Shown here one piece after another: positions 1 through 10,320 of a stretch of DNA of 64,000 nucleotides. Every line of letters begins with the position of its first letter. The stretch's first letter is position 1. This DNA is from Eleginops maclovinus (taxonomy: Eukaryota; Chordata; Actinopteri; Perciformes; Eleginopidae): the NCBI RefSeq assembly GCF_036324505.1, contig NC_086365.1:7002655-7066654 (forward strand), given 5' to 3'. Position numbers and translations under genes: made by a program. A model generated the notes under the pieces. It was not told the origin of the DNA. It saw only the letters and a list, made by a program, of their open reading frames with translations, and searched no databases.

Positions 1-977
1 ACCAAATCCTGCTGTTCTTTTGTCTTTTGTTTTCTAGAGTGAGCATTATACGAAATAATCTCTCCTCGCATCACTGCTTTAAAAGTTTCCCAAAGAAGGG
101 AGGGGGAGGTGGATTCAGATTTATTATTATCAATAAAAAAGTCTATTTGCTTTGAAATATGCTCACAAAATGTTTTGGTAGCTAACAGGCCTGTATTAAA
201 TCTCCAGGGCCCACACCTTGGACTAGGGGAGAGAGATAGCTCTAGAACAAGAGGAGCATGATCAGAGATGACGATAGCAGAGTATTCAGTCAGTCCAACA
301 GAAGACAGAAGGGCTTTATCTACAAAAAAATAATCAATGCGTGAGTAAACACGGTGAACTAGAGAGAAGTATGAAAAATCCCTTTTAGTCGGGTGGAGAA
401 ACCGCCATGGGTCAATACAACCCACCTGGTTCATAAATGTGGATAGTGCTCGAGCCATACAAGAAGGGGTAAATCTTTTGGGACATGACCTGTCTAACTG
501 TGGATCAACTACAAGGTTCAAATCACCCCCGAAGATGAGGCGGTGTGTGTCCATATTTGGTAAAGAGGAGAAAATTGAGGTCATAAAATTTGGATTATCA
601 AAATTTGGGGCATATACATTAACCAAAATCACTGGGGTCTGATATAGCACACCTTTGACTATAATATAACGCCCTCCGGGATCTGAAGTAGTTTGTTCAG
701 CTGAAAACTGAACACGTTTGTGTATTATGATGGCTGTGCCCCTGGCTTTAGAATTGAAATTTGAATGAAAAACCTGCCCCACCCAAGGCTTACGAAGCCT
801 AGCATGGTCATTCACACAAAGGTGCGTTTCCTGGAGAAAAGCAATATCAGTATTGAGACTTTTTAGGTGTGAGAACACTCTCGACCTCTTAATTGGTCCT
901 CCCAGTCCCCTGACATTCCAGCTAATAAATCTAACAGAGCCTACAGACCCTCTCTGACCTGTATTCTGGTTAGTCAT
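1..977 (-). CDS. LINE ORF2, N-terminal endonuclease domain (partial at the left edge)
   Basis: The frame opens at ATG 977-975, directly after an in-frame TAA (983-981), and stays open for 325 codons to the window edge. It encodes an exonuclease-endonuclease-phosphatase fold like the L1 endonuclease, which nicks target DNA to prime reverse transcription. Visible catalytic motifs in order are SWNVRG (Asn21), LQETH (Glu50), NVYAPN (Tyr122), GGDLN (Asp152, Asn154), RIDYFF (Asp215) and SDHAPL (Asp239, His240). All the expected metal and phosphate-contact residues are present. The reverse transcriptase domain is expected downstream but lies outside the window. No stop or frameshift interrupts the visible part. 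Confidence 0.9.
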   Translation of the reverse strand, partial: MTNQNTGQRGSVGSVRFISWNVRGLGGPIKRSRVFSHLKSLNTDIAFLQETHLCVNDHARLRKPWVGQVFHSNFNSKARGTAIIIHKRVQFSAEQTTSDPGGRYIIVKGVLYQTPVILVNVYAPNFDNPNFMTSIFSSLPNMDTHRLIFGGDLNLVVDPQLDRSCPKRFTPSCMARALSTFMNQVGCIDPWRFLHPTKRDFSYFSLVHRVYSRIDYFFVDKALLSSVGLTEYSAIVISDHAPLVLELSLSPSPRCGPWRFNTGLLATKTFCEHISKQIDFFIDNNKSESTSPSLLWETFKAVMRGEIISYNAHSRKQKTKEQQDL

Positions 978-1536
978 TAATTAAAATCATCAACCATATG
1001 TAACATAACAAGCGTAGTGGACAAGCATCATACACACCAGTAACATTAGATATTAAAAACAAAGACCCTCCCCTAGACAAACACCCAACCTTTTCCCAAA
1101 ATAACCCTCTACTGAAAAAGAAAAAACACATATCTTTGAGGACAAATGAAAACAAAGAAAACCTTAAGCTCAACATTGCGGTTAGCAAAGTGAGTAGCAG
1201 GATAAACCTTTGCTAAACAACCAGTTGACCACGCAGTGGTATCCCCTCCTACAATATCAAATTAAATTAAACACCACTAGAACGATTCTGTTTTTAGAAC
1301 AGACAAATTGGCAACGATCTACAGTCCAACAGAACAAATGCTGGCAGGTGACTAAACACCAGCAGAGGACAGTGCTGCACTCACCCGGAAAAAATGATGA
1401 GTCCAAACAGAAAAACACGGGCTTGGTGAGCAGGCTAAACGGAATTAGCCTAGCCTAGCAAAAACACACCCGTAGGCAACAACGGAGTTATCAAAAAAAG
1501 TAAAATCAACCCGTAGCGAAATGGAAACACGGCAGC
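978..1536 (-). other. Spacer between LINE ORF1 and ORF2
   Basis: There are 559 bases without a convincing frame between the ORF1 stop and the ORF2 start. Stops occur in all minus-strand frames. The short frames here do not resemble any LINE protein. The spacer is long compared with the tens of bases in mammalian L1. Confidence 0.6.
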
Positions 1537-2463
1537 TTAAGTCTTATGAATGCGTTCTTGATAGAAGCGATCAGCCAGCTCGGGAGTGTCAAACAAGTGG
1601 ACCATACCGTTGAAGGTGACTCTCAGCCGGGCGGGGTAAATCATGCCGAATCGCACTCCTTTTTTGTAAAGCTGGGACTTCACATTATTGAAAGCGGCTC
1701 TCTTCTTAGCAATAGTGGCGCTGAAATCCTCGTAGAATTTGATCCTGTGCCCTCGGTAGGACATCTCCCGGTGTTCCTTGGCCCATTTCAAAACCTGCTC
1801 CTTCTCAACGTAGCGATGGAAACGGACAATTATGGGCCGAGAGCCCTGGCTGGGTCTGGGTCTCAGGCTGCGATGTGCGCGATCGAGCTCCGGGCCGGAG
1901 TCAGGTAAGACATCGCCAGCCACCTCCTTGAATAACTGAGACATAAACTGCCTAGCGTTTGCACCTTCCATATCTTCAGGAATACCCACGACTCTGAGGT
2001 TCTGACGCTTGGAGCGCGATATCAAGTCCTCCACTGTAGCGTGTAGCGCTGAGTTATCATCCGACACGGAGGCTAGCTGGTTCTTCAAGGTCGCCACGTC
2101 TTGCTGCAGGCTAACGATGTCATCTGAGTGGGAAGACAGTGTGCTCTCGATCTGTGATATGGTGGCGGTGTGAGTCGCCACAGTGTTGGTTATAGATTCA
2201 AGTGTTGGGAGTATCGGGGCCATGGCTTCCGACAAGGCAGCGTTGAAATCTTCCTTAAGACTTTCGCTCAATTTCTGGAGCTCAATGACTAGCATCTCAG
2301 CCGTTAACTGTGTAGGCCCCGTCGACGACATTTTCTGCTTGTCCTCGAGTCCCGGGAATGAATCAGTCATTCGCTGCTGGGTTTTACCGATCCGTCCACC
2401 CTTGCTCATCGTAACGGTGTGCAATATTGTTCCGTTTAACTCTATCAATGTAGTCTGTACCAA
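1537..2463 (-). CDS. LINE ORF1 protein (coiled coil, RRM, C-terminal domain)
   Basis: This is an intact 308-codon frame of the L1 ORF1 type (transposase_22 family), the RNA-binding chaperone that coats LINE RNA in the cytoplasm. Residues about 55-150 form a heptad-rich coiled coil expected to trimerise. Residues about 154-233 look like the RRM, opening with NLRVVGIPED and including RPIIVRFHRY. Residues about 238-300 match the C-terminal domain, with RIKFYEDFS, VRFGMIYPARL and a terminal FDTPELADRF helix. The length is normal for the family. The start is ambiguous: Met1 (2463) gives the longest frame, but Met19 (2409), followed by a basic SKGGR stretch, is also plausible. No disabling mutation is seen. 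Confidence 0.88.
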   Translation of the reverse strand: MVQTTLIELNGTILHTVTMSKGGRIGKTQQRMTDSFPGLEDKQKMSSTGPTQLTAEMLVIELQKLSESLKEDFNAALSEAMAPILPTLESITNTVATHTATISQIESTLSSHSDDIVSLQQDVATLKNQLASVSDDNSALHATVEDLISRSKRQNLRVVGIPEDMEGANARQFMSQLFKEVAGDVLPDSGPELDRAHRSLRPRPSQGSRPIIVRFHRYVEKEQVLKWAKEHREMSYRGHRIKFYEDFSATIAKKRAAFNNVKSQLYKKGVRFGMIYPARLRVTFNGMVHLFDTPELADRFYQERIHKT

Positions 2464-2571
2464 AGTTTAAATAAAATTCGGCGTTATCTTAGTAAAATAT
2501 TATGAAAAATGCGGAGCTGATAGCAACTGCGTCCTCCTTCTACATGCTCAAACCGGAAGCCGCGTCTCTGC

Positions 2572-4520
2572 GTTTTAACAGCATCTGCCTGTTTACCTTT
2601 GGACTGTACTTTATATATTTTCATTTCCGTTCTATATCAGGGCAATTTCTTTATTAAAACATGGGTTGAGCGCCTCTCTGTTGGGAAATGATTTGAAAGT
2701 GTCTTACCTTAGTAGTAAATGACTACCTTTAGCTAAGGCTGTTGTTCTCCTAAAAGCCTAACAGACTTAATGTGTAAAGTGGAATGGCTCTGGCAATGTG
2801 AAGAAATTGCTATATAATTCACAGAAAAGGCAGTTTAGTGCTGTGGTGAGTGTTTCTGTCGTGACAAGAAAAGGGAACTACTCACTTTATGCACCGGATG
2901 CCATCTTTACAAAACGACAGGAAGTGTATTTTACCATCTAATGCAAGCTTTAATATGTACCTTTTTTATTTCATATTGGAAGTGAGTCTGATCTATGGTT
3001 GTAACTGTGATGAGTTGGGAGGGGGGGCCTTTTACAGTCTGCAGTCTGTAATTTTGTTTAAGTATAACATTTTTTAAAACTAATTGTGGGAGAAACTTGA
3101 AGGCTGTATTGACTCCTGTCATCCCATTTTTCATAACCAGAATCAGAATATTCATTAAAAAATGCATAAGCAATAAATATACAAACATAATAACTTAAAG
3201 TAAGAGTAAGCAATAAAATAAATGGAATCCAAATATTTATAAAAACACATTAGAATAAAATATTTCTAAAAATGTAATCTAAATCCCCTCCTACACCTGC
3301 TGATTTGACACTGTAAAAAAAAAAAAAAATGAAGGAACGAAAGTGTTAGATTACAGCTTTTGGATGGAGTGATGGCTCTTCCTCTTTGTCTAACTTTTGT
3401 CAGCAGGTCTCCTCTTTTCCTTCTTCTCCACTAGTGTGGGAGTTGGGTTTGTTGGCCGTGACTGATCTACCGTGGATGTTCTCTATGAAATGACCGTGTC
3501 AGCAGCTGTATCGAGCAAGGTGGCATGACCCTCCTAGCTAAATCAGCATATTTCAATTATGATCGAAGTTTCTGTGTTATGTAATGGCTTAATTATAGAT
3601 AATACTGTCCAGGAAATGATAGGCTGTCAGTCGCTCCTGCCATCTCAACTAAACCATCCTGTGATTAACTGTTCTGGCCTTTAGAAACGGCTCCGCTCAC
3701 TACAGGTGTGGATGGATCTGCTTTGCAATGCAGGCTTTTTATTCTTAAAAACAACTTCATTGTTTTGCTCAATTTTATTCAGAACACAGGTGGTAATCAG
3801 AACATTAATTGCAGAGTGATACTTCATAATTACACCCCCTCCTCGTCTAGTGCCTTTAAATGTTTGTAAAAGTTTATCATTTCATCCTCAACAGTCCCAT
3901 TTTGCATTCGTTTTGTACTTAAACACCATAACGCATGCATTCATTATTCCAACACCCTCAAGTAATCCACCTTCAAGCAGCACACAAATTGTTCTAATTC
4001 TTATTTCATAAAGGGCTAATAGTTCTGAACCAGAACATTTCCACCATCCTGGGAAAACAAGTAATTATAATAACCTTTTTTTCCCTTTGTGATTGTTTCT
4101 GAGTGACTCTTAATCAAGAGTATGGGTGTTCGCACATTGTAAATTACAGAGCGGGGATAAGTTGGTGGCGAATTCAAAGGCGAACAATGAAATCAAATCT
4201 TTTTAGTAATATTGCTTCATTTGATACAGTGCAATTACACCTCTAAGAAATCTGGGACAACAATATGGCTGAATGAGCCATTCGTGCTTTTATAAAACAT
4301 GGTTCTTTTTTCACTGAGTGATGTCAGTATTTGTTGGAAATATAGTTGTACATTTCCACACAATAGGCACCAAGTGTCTGGTTTTAGTCCAGTGTAAAAA
4401 TGCATGTCGATACATGTGTTTGAATTATGAAGAAGATTTAACTCAACACATCCTGAGATCCACAGGACGCTCTCCATTGTTCCACGGTGGGAGCTGTGGA
4501 TCTGCAACATGCTGTAGCAC
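2572..4520. other. Non-coding stretch, no gene seen
   Basis: AT-rich sequence with only short chance frames. It contains a run of 15 A at 3315-3329. No transposon ends or RNA gene were recognised. Confidence 0.6.
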
Positions 4521-4524
4521 TAGC

Positions 4525-4620
4525 CTACAGCTGTGAGACTCCACGTCACGTGACAGCCCGACTAAAAATAACCCTCTATCCAACACATGATGAGGATGAT
4601 ACCAGCACTAAAAATAGGCC
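4525..4620. promoter_or_regulatory. Candidate muscle-type enhancer: E-boxes plus two MEF2 sites
   Basis: Within about 90 bases there is a CAGCTG E-box (4528-4533), a perfect 10-base palindrome GTCACGTGAC of USF/TFE type (4545-4554), a near-consensus MEF2 site CTAAAAATAA (4562-4571) and a perfect MEF2 consensus CTAAAAATAG (4608-4617). The two MEF2 sites are in the same orientation, 46 bases apart start to start. MEF2 plus E-box pairing is typical of muscle and some neural enhancers. Function is inferred from motifs only, and no promoter or exon is seen nearby. Confidence 0.4.
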
Positions 4621-6770
4621 CTCTGGAGGGAAACAAAATGATAGTAAATCATGAGTGAAGCGGTGTCTGCAGTACAACAGAGAGACGGTTTAATAATTTG
4701 GCCGTGGAACAATACGATATCAGCATAGTGACGAAATGATTTGCTCTGTGAATTGCTTGGTACATGTCAGGTATGCTTGTTGCTAATTGACTTGGTATCC
4801 GTCAGGTATGCACACTCATAATTGACTGGGGGAGTGATCAGTAGGAAATGAATCTAGCTGTCACCTTCTATTGTCAGGGAAAACAAAGGCATCATTTTCA
4901 GGGGCAACGAAGCATATATGTTTAATATTCATTTGGTTCATAACATGTTGTAGAATAGAAACATGCTCTTTGTATACTGTATTTGTAAACCCAAACTTTA
5001 TCTAATTTCTACTTGTTTTTTCCATCCAATAATCCAAAACGTATATGCTGTATATTCACCCAACTGTCAAATGAGACAAAGCATACTTGCAGATTTACAC
5101 ATCTTTGAGACTGGAACTAGGTCTTGTTTTATTTCATAAGGAAGAAATTACATGTACAATGAAGCTTTTTTGTGAACTGAAATAACCTGTTGTTATCCTT
5201 TAATTATTTTTATGCAACAGTGTTTCTCTTAACCCATATTTACTGGATTCAGACCAGGAAAATCCTTTAAATTACTCCCATTTGTCTGAGACATTAACAT
5301 TGTTATGGATACGTTCTATATACACATTTCCACCTGTAATTATTTAACATTATTTTTAAACTAGATTCATTAAGAAGATGAACATGTTAAATGTTTTTGA
5401 AGACTAAACGAACCTTAGATTTTCTCTTTATGCTTTGAAAAAAGCATTGTCTGATTTATGACATTTCATCTTCTGAAGACTTAAGGACCACGGTTTCTTC
5501 TCAACACTTATGGTATGTAAATCAACAACACACGCGTTGGCTTATCACATGTATGGGGGTGATTTGTTGCCATTGGGGAAGAAGAGAAAATATATTTTGT
5601 ATCAAAGGTCATTTCACATTGTATTGTGCATATCTGTGTTTCGGACAGCAGGGCTGTATATTACCTGCAAGGCTCTTAACGCCCAGCTGGCTGCGTTGCG
5701 ACTGGGAAGGGGCCATCTTGGCTCCAATAGGTAGACGATGTGCTCTCAGGCAAACATGCTAGCCCCATTTATCAAGCACCTGAAAATGAGTGGGCTGACA
5801 GACAGCTCGATGTATGATCAAAGATGCTATCACGTGTTGGTGCATGACTAGCCCAAACATCTTCGGGGCAAGGCTGGCGATAAGGCTTGTTGGAGGTCTG
5901 GATGCACTGATAAGAGGAAGGGGCTCCCCTTCTACTTGAATGACCCCTGAGACGATCTGCGGTGAAGGATGAGCACAGTTTCCTCACAGGGGTTTATGTT
6001 GAGCTGATTTCATTCCAACATATGTTTTTGTTAGTAGAGGATTTGATTTACGGACATTATGTTTAAAACCCGAGCATGCACGACTTTGTCACAAAATACA
6101 GCCAACAGTAAAGATACACGCCGGTCTCACTTTTGCCATGAAAAAGGAACCCTCAGCAGGCTCAGTGATGGGAAAACATTTGTTCAGTGATAAACTGTTA
6201 TAAAATGTATAAACATTAATGACGTCAAATGTGGATTATAGATTTTCTACCAATTAAGATGTCATAGAGGGAAGAAATATTGAGTGACAATCCATTAATT
6301 CCTCTGAGGCTTTGTCAATAATACTGTATATTCTCAGTCTGTAAAATAATAAATAAGGTGGATTAGCAAGTCAACAGAGCCCTGGTGCACTGCAGCCTCA
6401 CTGACCTGTTGTAAAACAGAGGCCACTTCCACTGGGGAGCAGAGAGAACATGACCAATTCCACTGGGACTACTGCCAAGACACATCTGGCTGCCTTCAAA
6501 AGCAGAGCCTGATTCACGGAGAAATAAGTAACTGATGACCTCTGACAGTAATCATTCACAAGAGAGGAAGTGAACAGTGGCAAGGACGGTAAAGAGCACA
6601 TTGATTTCCTTTTCACCTCAAATAATTGTGATCACTTACAATGGCTTTGCAGAAAGACCTGGCTGTGGGTTTCCTTCAGCGAACATTTTTCTACAAACTG
6701 AATTTTTTTTCCGGCAAGTGTGAATGCAGATAATAACAATTATCAGGTGCGACATCAAGGTGGAAGAACA
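4621..6770. other. Non-coding stretch, no gene seen
   Basis: No exon-like frame or transposon was recognised. A full CRE palindrome TGACGTCA is present at 6220-6227. The frames on both strands around 5510-5990 and 6398-6616 are short, overlap each other, and lack splice context or family motifs. Confidence 0.55.
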
Positions 6771-7260
6771 TTATTGATTTCCCTTGTTGCTGTGATTGAG
6801 AATGAGAAACGTGATTTGAAAACACAAATCTTTGTCATTTGAAATGGACTCGAAGCCCAATGGCCCTCTAATTGCCATCTTTTTCTTGAATATGTGGACG
6901 GAGAGTTTGAGTGTCGGTAGGGTAGGGACAATCAATAGAGAAAGATTAGTCCACCCAACAGCATACACAACATTACTTAGAGCTGTTTGCTACAGATCTG
7001 GGAAATTGGCAGGCGTGTCTAAGAGAAATTAAGCTCTTAATATGAATCTCAACAGGCCTATTACCCAGACTGCCTGATCAAAACGTCCATTGATTCCCTC
7101 CAGTCCATCCATGTTTCTCAATCGCACAGGCCACATTTTAATTAGATATTGACTGACATGATGGAGGAATATTTTTATCGGTTTGTTCCTTATATTTGTT
7201 GATAAGAGCACCACATGAATCAAATTCCTCTGAGTGATCGTGCTGATTGTTGACGTGACT
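6771..7260. other. Candidate conserved non-coding element
   Basis: Low-repeat sequence rich in homeobox-like cores (CTCTAATTG, TTAATTAGA, AAATTAAGC), mixed with unbiased sequence and without simple repeats, the texture usual for vertebrate developmental enhancers. Frames on both strands are short and unrelated to known proteins. Conservation cannot be tested here. Confidence 0.3.
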
Positions 7261-8559
7261 TAATATGCAGCACGTCGCTGAGTTAAGCCATTTGTTATGC
7301 ATGACACCTCCTCCAGAGTATGAGCAGGCTGTGATCTCTCATACAGCCAGGGTCCATTAGCTGACCATGGCAAGGAGTTTCCATCCAACTCTGTCAACTG
7401 TCTTTTCAATGTCCTCTTGAGATGTGTAATTTTTTCAGGGGGGGCTTGCTTATATCTATGCAGATTCATCCGGCATCCTCGTGTCCTGTCACCTCTATCT
7501 GTCACCCATCACGTCTGCTCTCACCATCATCTGCGCCGGGTCAAGCCTTGTCATCTGGCCGTTAACAATCAGGCGAGCTGACAGCCGCCTACCACTTACC
7601 CAGCGGGCCTTTTCTCTACATACACACGCATGATTTGGAAGAAAGGTGCAACTTTTAAGCCCAATCTTCATGCTTAACCACAAACCCCCACTCCTTCATC
7701 TCAACCTCAGGTGGTGTGAGTGGGCGAGGGGATAATGGGGGAGGGGGATTGCAGGGATGACACAGTGGCGCATGAGTGTCACATCATCCATCAGTCTGTC
7801 ACAGGCTGTCGCACCGCTTCTCCCAGAGATGCTGTCGATCTGTAAACAAGTGGAAGAAGCACCAGGCTTCCCGGGGCGCTGTGAGTGCAGACAGTCAGGG
7901 CGGGGCAAGCCCCTCCCTCCACGAATCAAGCACTGGCAGAGTGCTGATTTCACCAAAGTGGGATTTTGATCCTCACAGCCAGGTGTGGATGACTAAAGCC
8001 TCTGAGGAAAAGAGTGGCATAAGAGTCCTAAATCCAGAAATCAGTTAGCATTGAAGCACTTCTGGACACGCTAGGCTGGAGATTCTTTTACTATTTGTTC
8101 TATGACGTGAATACGTAAACACCCCCACTGGTGAACGCCTAAAGCTGTTATGGGTACGGCTGTTGCAAATAAGTGGCTGAATTGGACTATAATTTTGCCG
8201 GATTTAAGGAACTTTGAAGGATTCATCATTCTCATAACCATTGAACACTACATTAAAATGATCATCGTGTGGTTTTCTTTCTTTAACAGGATGTCTACCT
8301 GTCTGTAGAAACAGATTATCCATGTAGCACCACAACCTTTCTTTCAAAATGGGATTTGAACAGACATTGTTCTTAGTCCATATTGTGGTTTCAATACATC
8401 TTCGACCTGTTGTGCATAATACAAAGTTATTATTTATGTGGAAGTGATGATACCCTTTAGATGGATTTTATTGATAGTCACCTTTGCTGTCTGAGCTCGG
8501 GTGTCTGTGAACTAATTGGCTCCTGATGGCTACATTCAAAATCACCCCGGCATCCTCTC
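7261..8559. other. Non-coding stretch, no gene seen
   Basis: GC-richer patches at 7490-7970 give short overlapping frames on both strands, which are best read as chance. No transposon, RNA gene or splice-bounded exon was recognised. Confidence 0.55.
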
Positions 8560-8720
8560 ATCACTCAGTGAGCCGAGCGGTAATCTGCTGGATGTTGGAC
8601 GATGGGGGAATGGACTCAGTCCTCTATTGGCCCTCTAATTATTTTCCCCACCACATGATTAATATTGTCACTTTGATTTTGTTCTGTGGCCATTAAATGA
8701 GAGACTCTGTGACAGAGGAC
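8560..8720. other. Candidate conserved non-coding element
   Basis: Contains TCTAATTATT, TGATTAATATTG and CCATTAAATG cores within about 80 bases (8632-8698), a dense group of homeodomain-type sites in otherwise repeat-free sequence. This is a motif-based inference only. Confidence 0.3.
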
Positions 8721-10255
8721 AGCACTTGTACAGCGAGGGGGTCGGCAATATTCGCTAACCCATTGTGTCCAGGCCTCAGAGTCACCTCTTGTCCTCCAGA
8801 ATGGAACATCTTGGGGGCCAGGCTCGTGGAGTGCTGCCTGCCTGGTGGGGGCCACTGAATGGTACACAGCCAGAGTCACAACAGCGCCAAACCAAAGCTG
8901 AAAAGGACCAGGAAGGATGCAGTTGCTGGTCCTGTTGTAGACGGTGTCAGGGTGCCAGTGGAGCCCATCCAAACCAATGAGCTCTTTCATATCAGGACAA
9001 AATGCTATTAGGCCAATAGTGTCTGCACAACCAGCGCCAGAGCCTGGCTCGAGACTCTACAGGATAGCTTTTACTTTGGCTGGACTTTTGTTAGACTAAA
9101 ACACAGAGCTATTATCAGGCATTACACAAAGGTACACATCGCCCCGTCAATACAGCAGTCTGTGGAGAAGGAGAAGCTTTCTGAAAACGTTCAAACCGTC
9201 TTTAAACGCTGCCTTAAAAGCTGTTACCAGAATACACAACAGTACAACATGTTCAAAGTTAAATCAAAAAGGATCTTGGCAGGTGTCAGTTATTATGAAT
9301 GAAAAGCAGTCTAATCAGGATCACAGGTTACTCTGGATTCTGGAAATAGCAGTTGAGAGAACAATCTCACCGTTAAGCTCTGTTTTTGTCTTTTTGATTG
9401 ATGTGGAATTGTATCTTTGCAATACTTACTTGACCTTACTAATATTTGTTATCTGCTGATGAAGACCATGCCTTGGTTTTTGCTCAAGGTGCACATATTT
9501 GGTGCTCTTCATCCAAAATGTTTTGTTTGAAGTACGCAATTATATATATTTTTGGAACTTCATTTGTACCTTATCTGTTTGCTGGGTACAGAATATGGTC
9601 ACGATGTTGTGGATGACAATTGTTTTCATTACTGTAAAGGGACTATTGATTTCTGGATTCCCATAATAGAAGAGTTAGCCGTGCTGTAGAGATGACATTT
9701 AAGTGCAGGATAAAGAGAGGCTGAGTCTGTGCCTCTCCACTGGAAACAATCAGACTGTCTTGTTTTTGGTTTTAGACGAGACCAGACTGATGAGATTAAA
9801 CAATGACATGAGAAAAGAGAAAGAAATAGATTGCCCTTACATTGAGAGGGATTTACGCTGATATACAAAACCCTTTTTTTCTGTTACAATTTCCATTTAC
9901 CAAGACTTGAATGTTAAAAGAAACAGAAAAAGAGTTTGATCATCCCACCTATTATTCCAAAGGATATTCAGGCATACGTTTATCATTGCTTTTAGCCGAT
10001 AATGTTCATGTCATGTTCAGTGGACATTTTTGACAACAAAATGAGTTTTTGATACCAATGTGTATTTGATTTCTTGTCCTCATGATGTATGGGCATTGTA
10101 TTACTTTATAGTAAAACACATTTTTAATTCCAATTGCATATTCATTTTCATATATGAGTAAATGATAAATTATCTAGCTGTTTAAATGACATGAAATAAT
10201 TAAACCAAACCACATCACAGCGTTTTTCAGTTTGATTAATAATGTATAATAATTA
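8721..10255. other. Non-coding stretch, no gene seen
   Basis: A 124-codon minus-strand frame (8990-8616) overlaps the first part and the preceding block. It shows no recognisable domain and is treated as chance. The rest is AT-rich without recognisable repeats. Confidence 0.5.
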
Positions 10256-10320
10256 CACTTCCATCCATCCATTATCTATACCTGCTTATTATTTGCATAG
10301 AGTCAGGGGGGGGCGGGGCT
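10256..10320. repeat. Short fragment of a teleost dispersed repeat
   Basis: The (CCAT)n start followed by TTATCTATACCTGCTTAT and AGTCAGGGGGGGGC resembles a widespread fish repeat that I recognise from memory as CCATCCATTATCTATACCGCTTATCC followed by a GGTCGCGGGGG-type segment. Only about 65 bases are present. The parent family is not certain. Confidence 0.45.

Larger units (their letters stand above)
1..2571 (-). mobile_element. L1-like (L1/Tx1 group) LINE, 5' part, cut by window edge
   Basis: A non-LTR retrotransposon lies on the minus strand: a short 5' leader (about 2571-2464), ORF1 (2463-1537), a 559-base spacer (1536-978), then the start of ORF2 (977 down to base 1). The order ORF1 then ORF2, with a coiled-coil/RRM ORF1 and an apurinic-type endonuclease at the ORF2 N-terminus, is the L1-group layout. 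The reverse transcriptase, 3' UTR and poly(A) tail would lie left of base 1. The 5' boundary is a guess, because no target duplication can be checked without the other end. Both visible reading frames are open, which argues for a young insertion. The L1 versus Tx1 assignment within the group is uncertain. Confidence 0.85.

Noticed and set aside
1546..1908. 120-codon plus-strand frame
   Set aside because: Antisense of LINE ORF1.
8616..8990. 124-codon minus-strand frame considered as a hypothetical gene
   Set aside because: No recognisable domain, overlaps an enhancer-like block, and no splice or promoter support.
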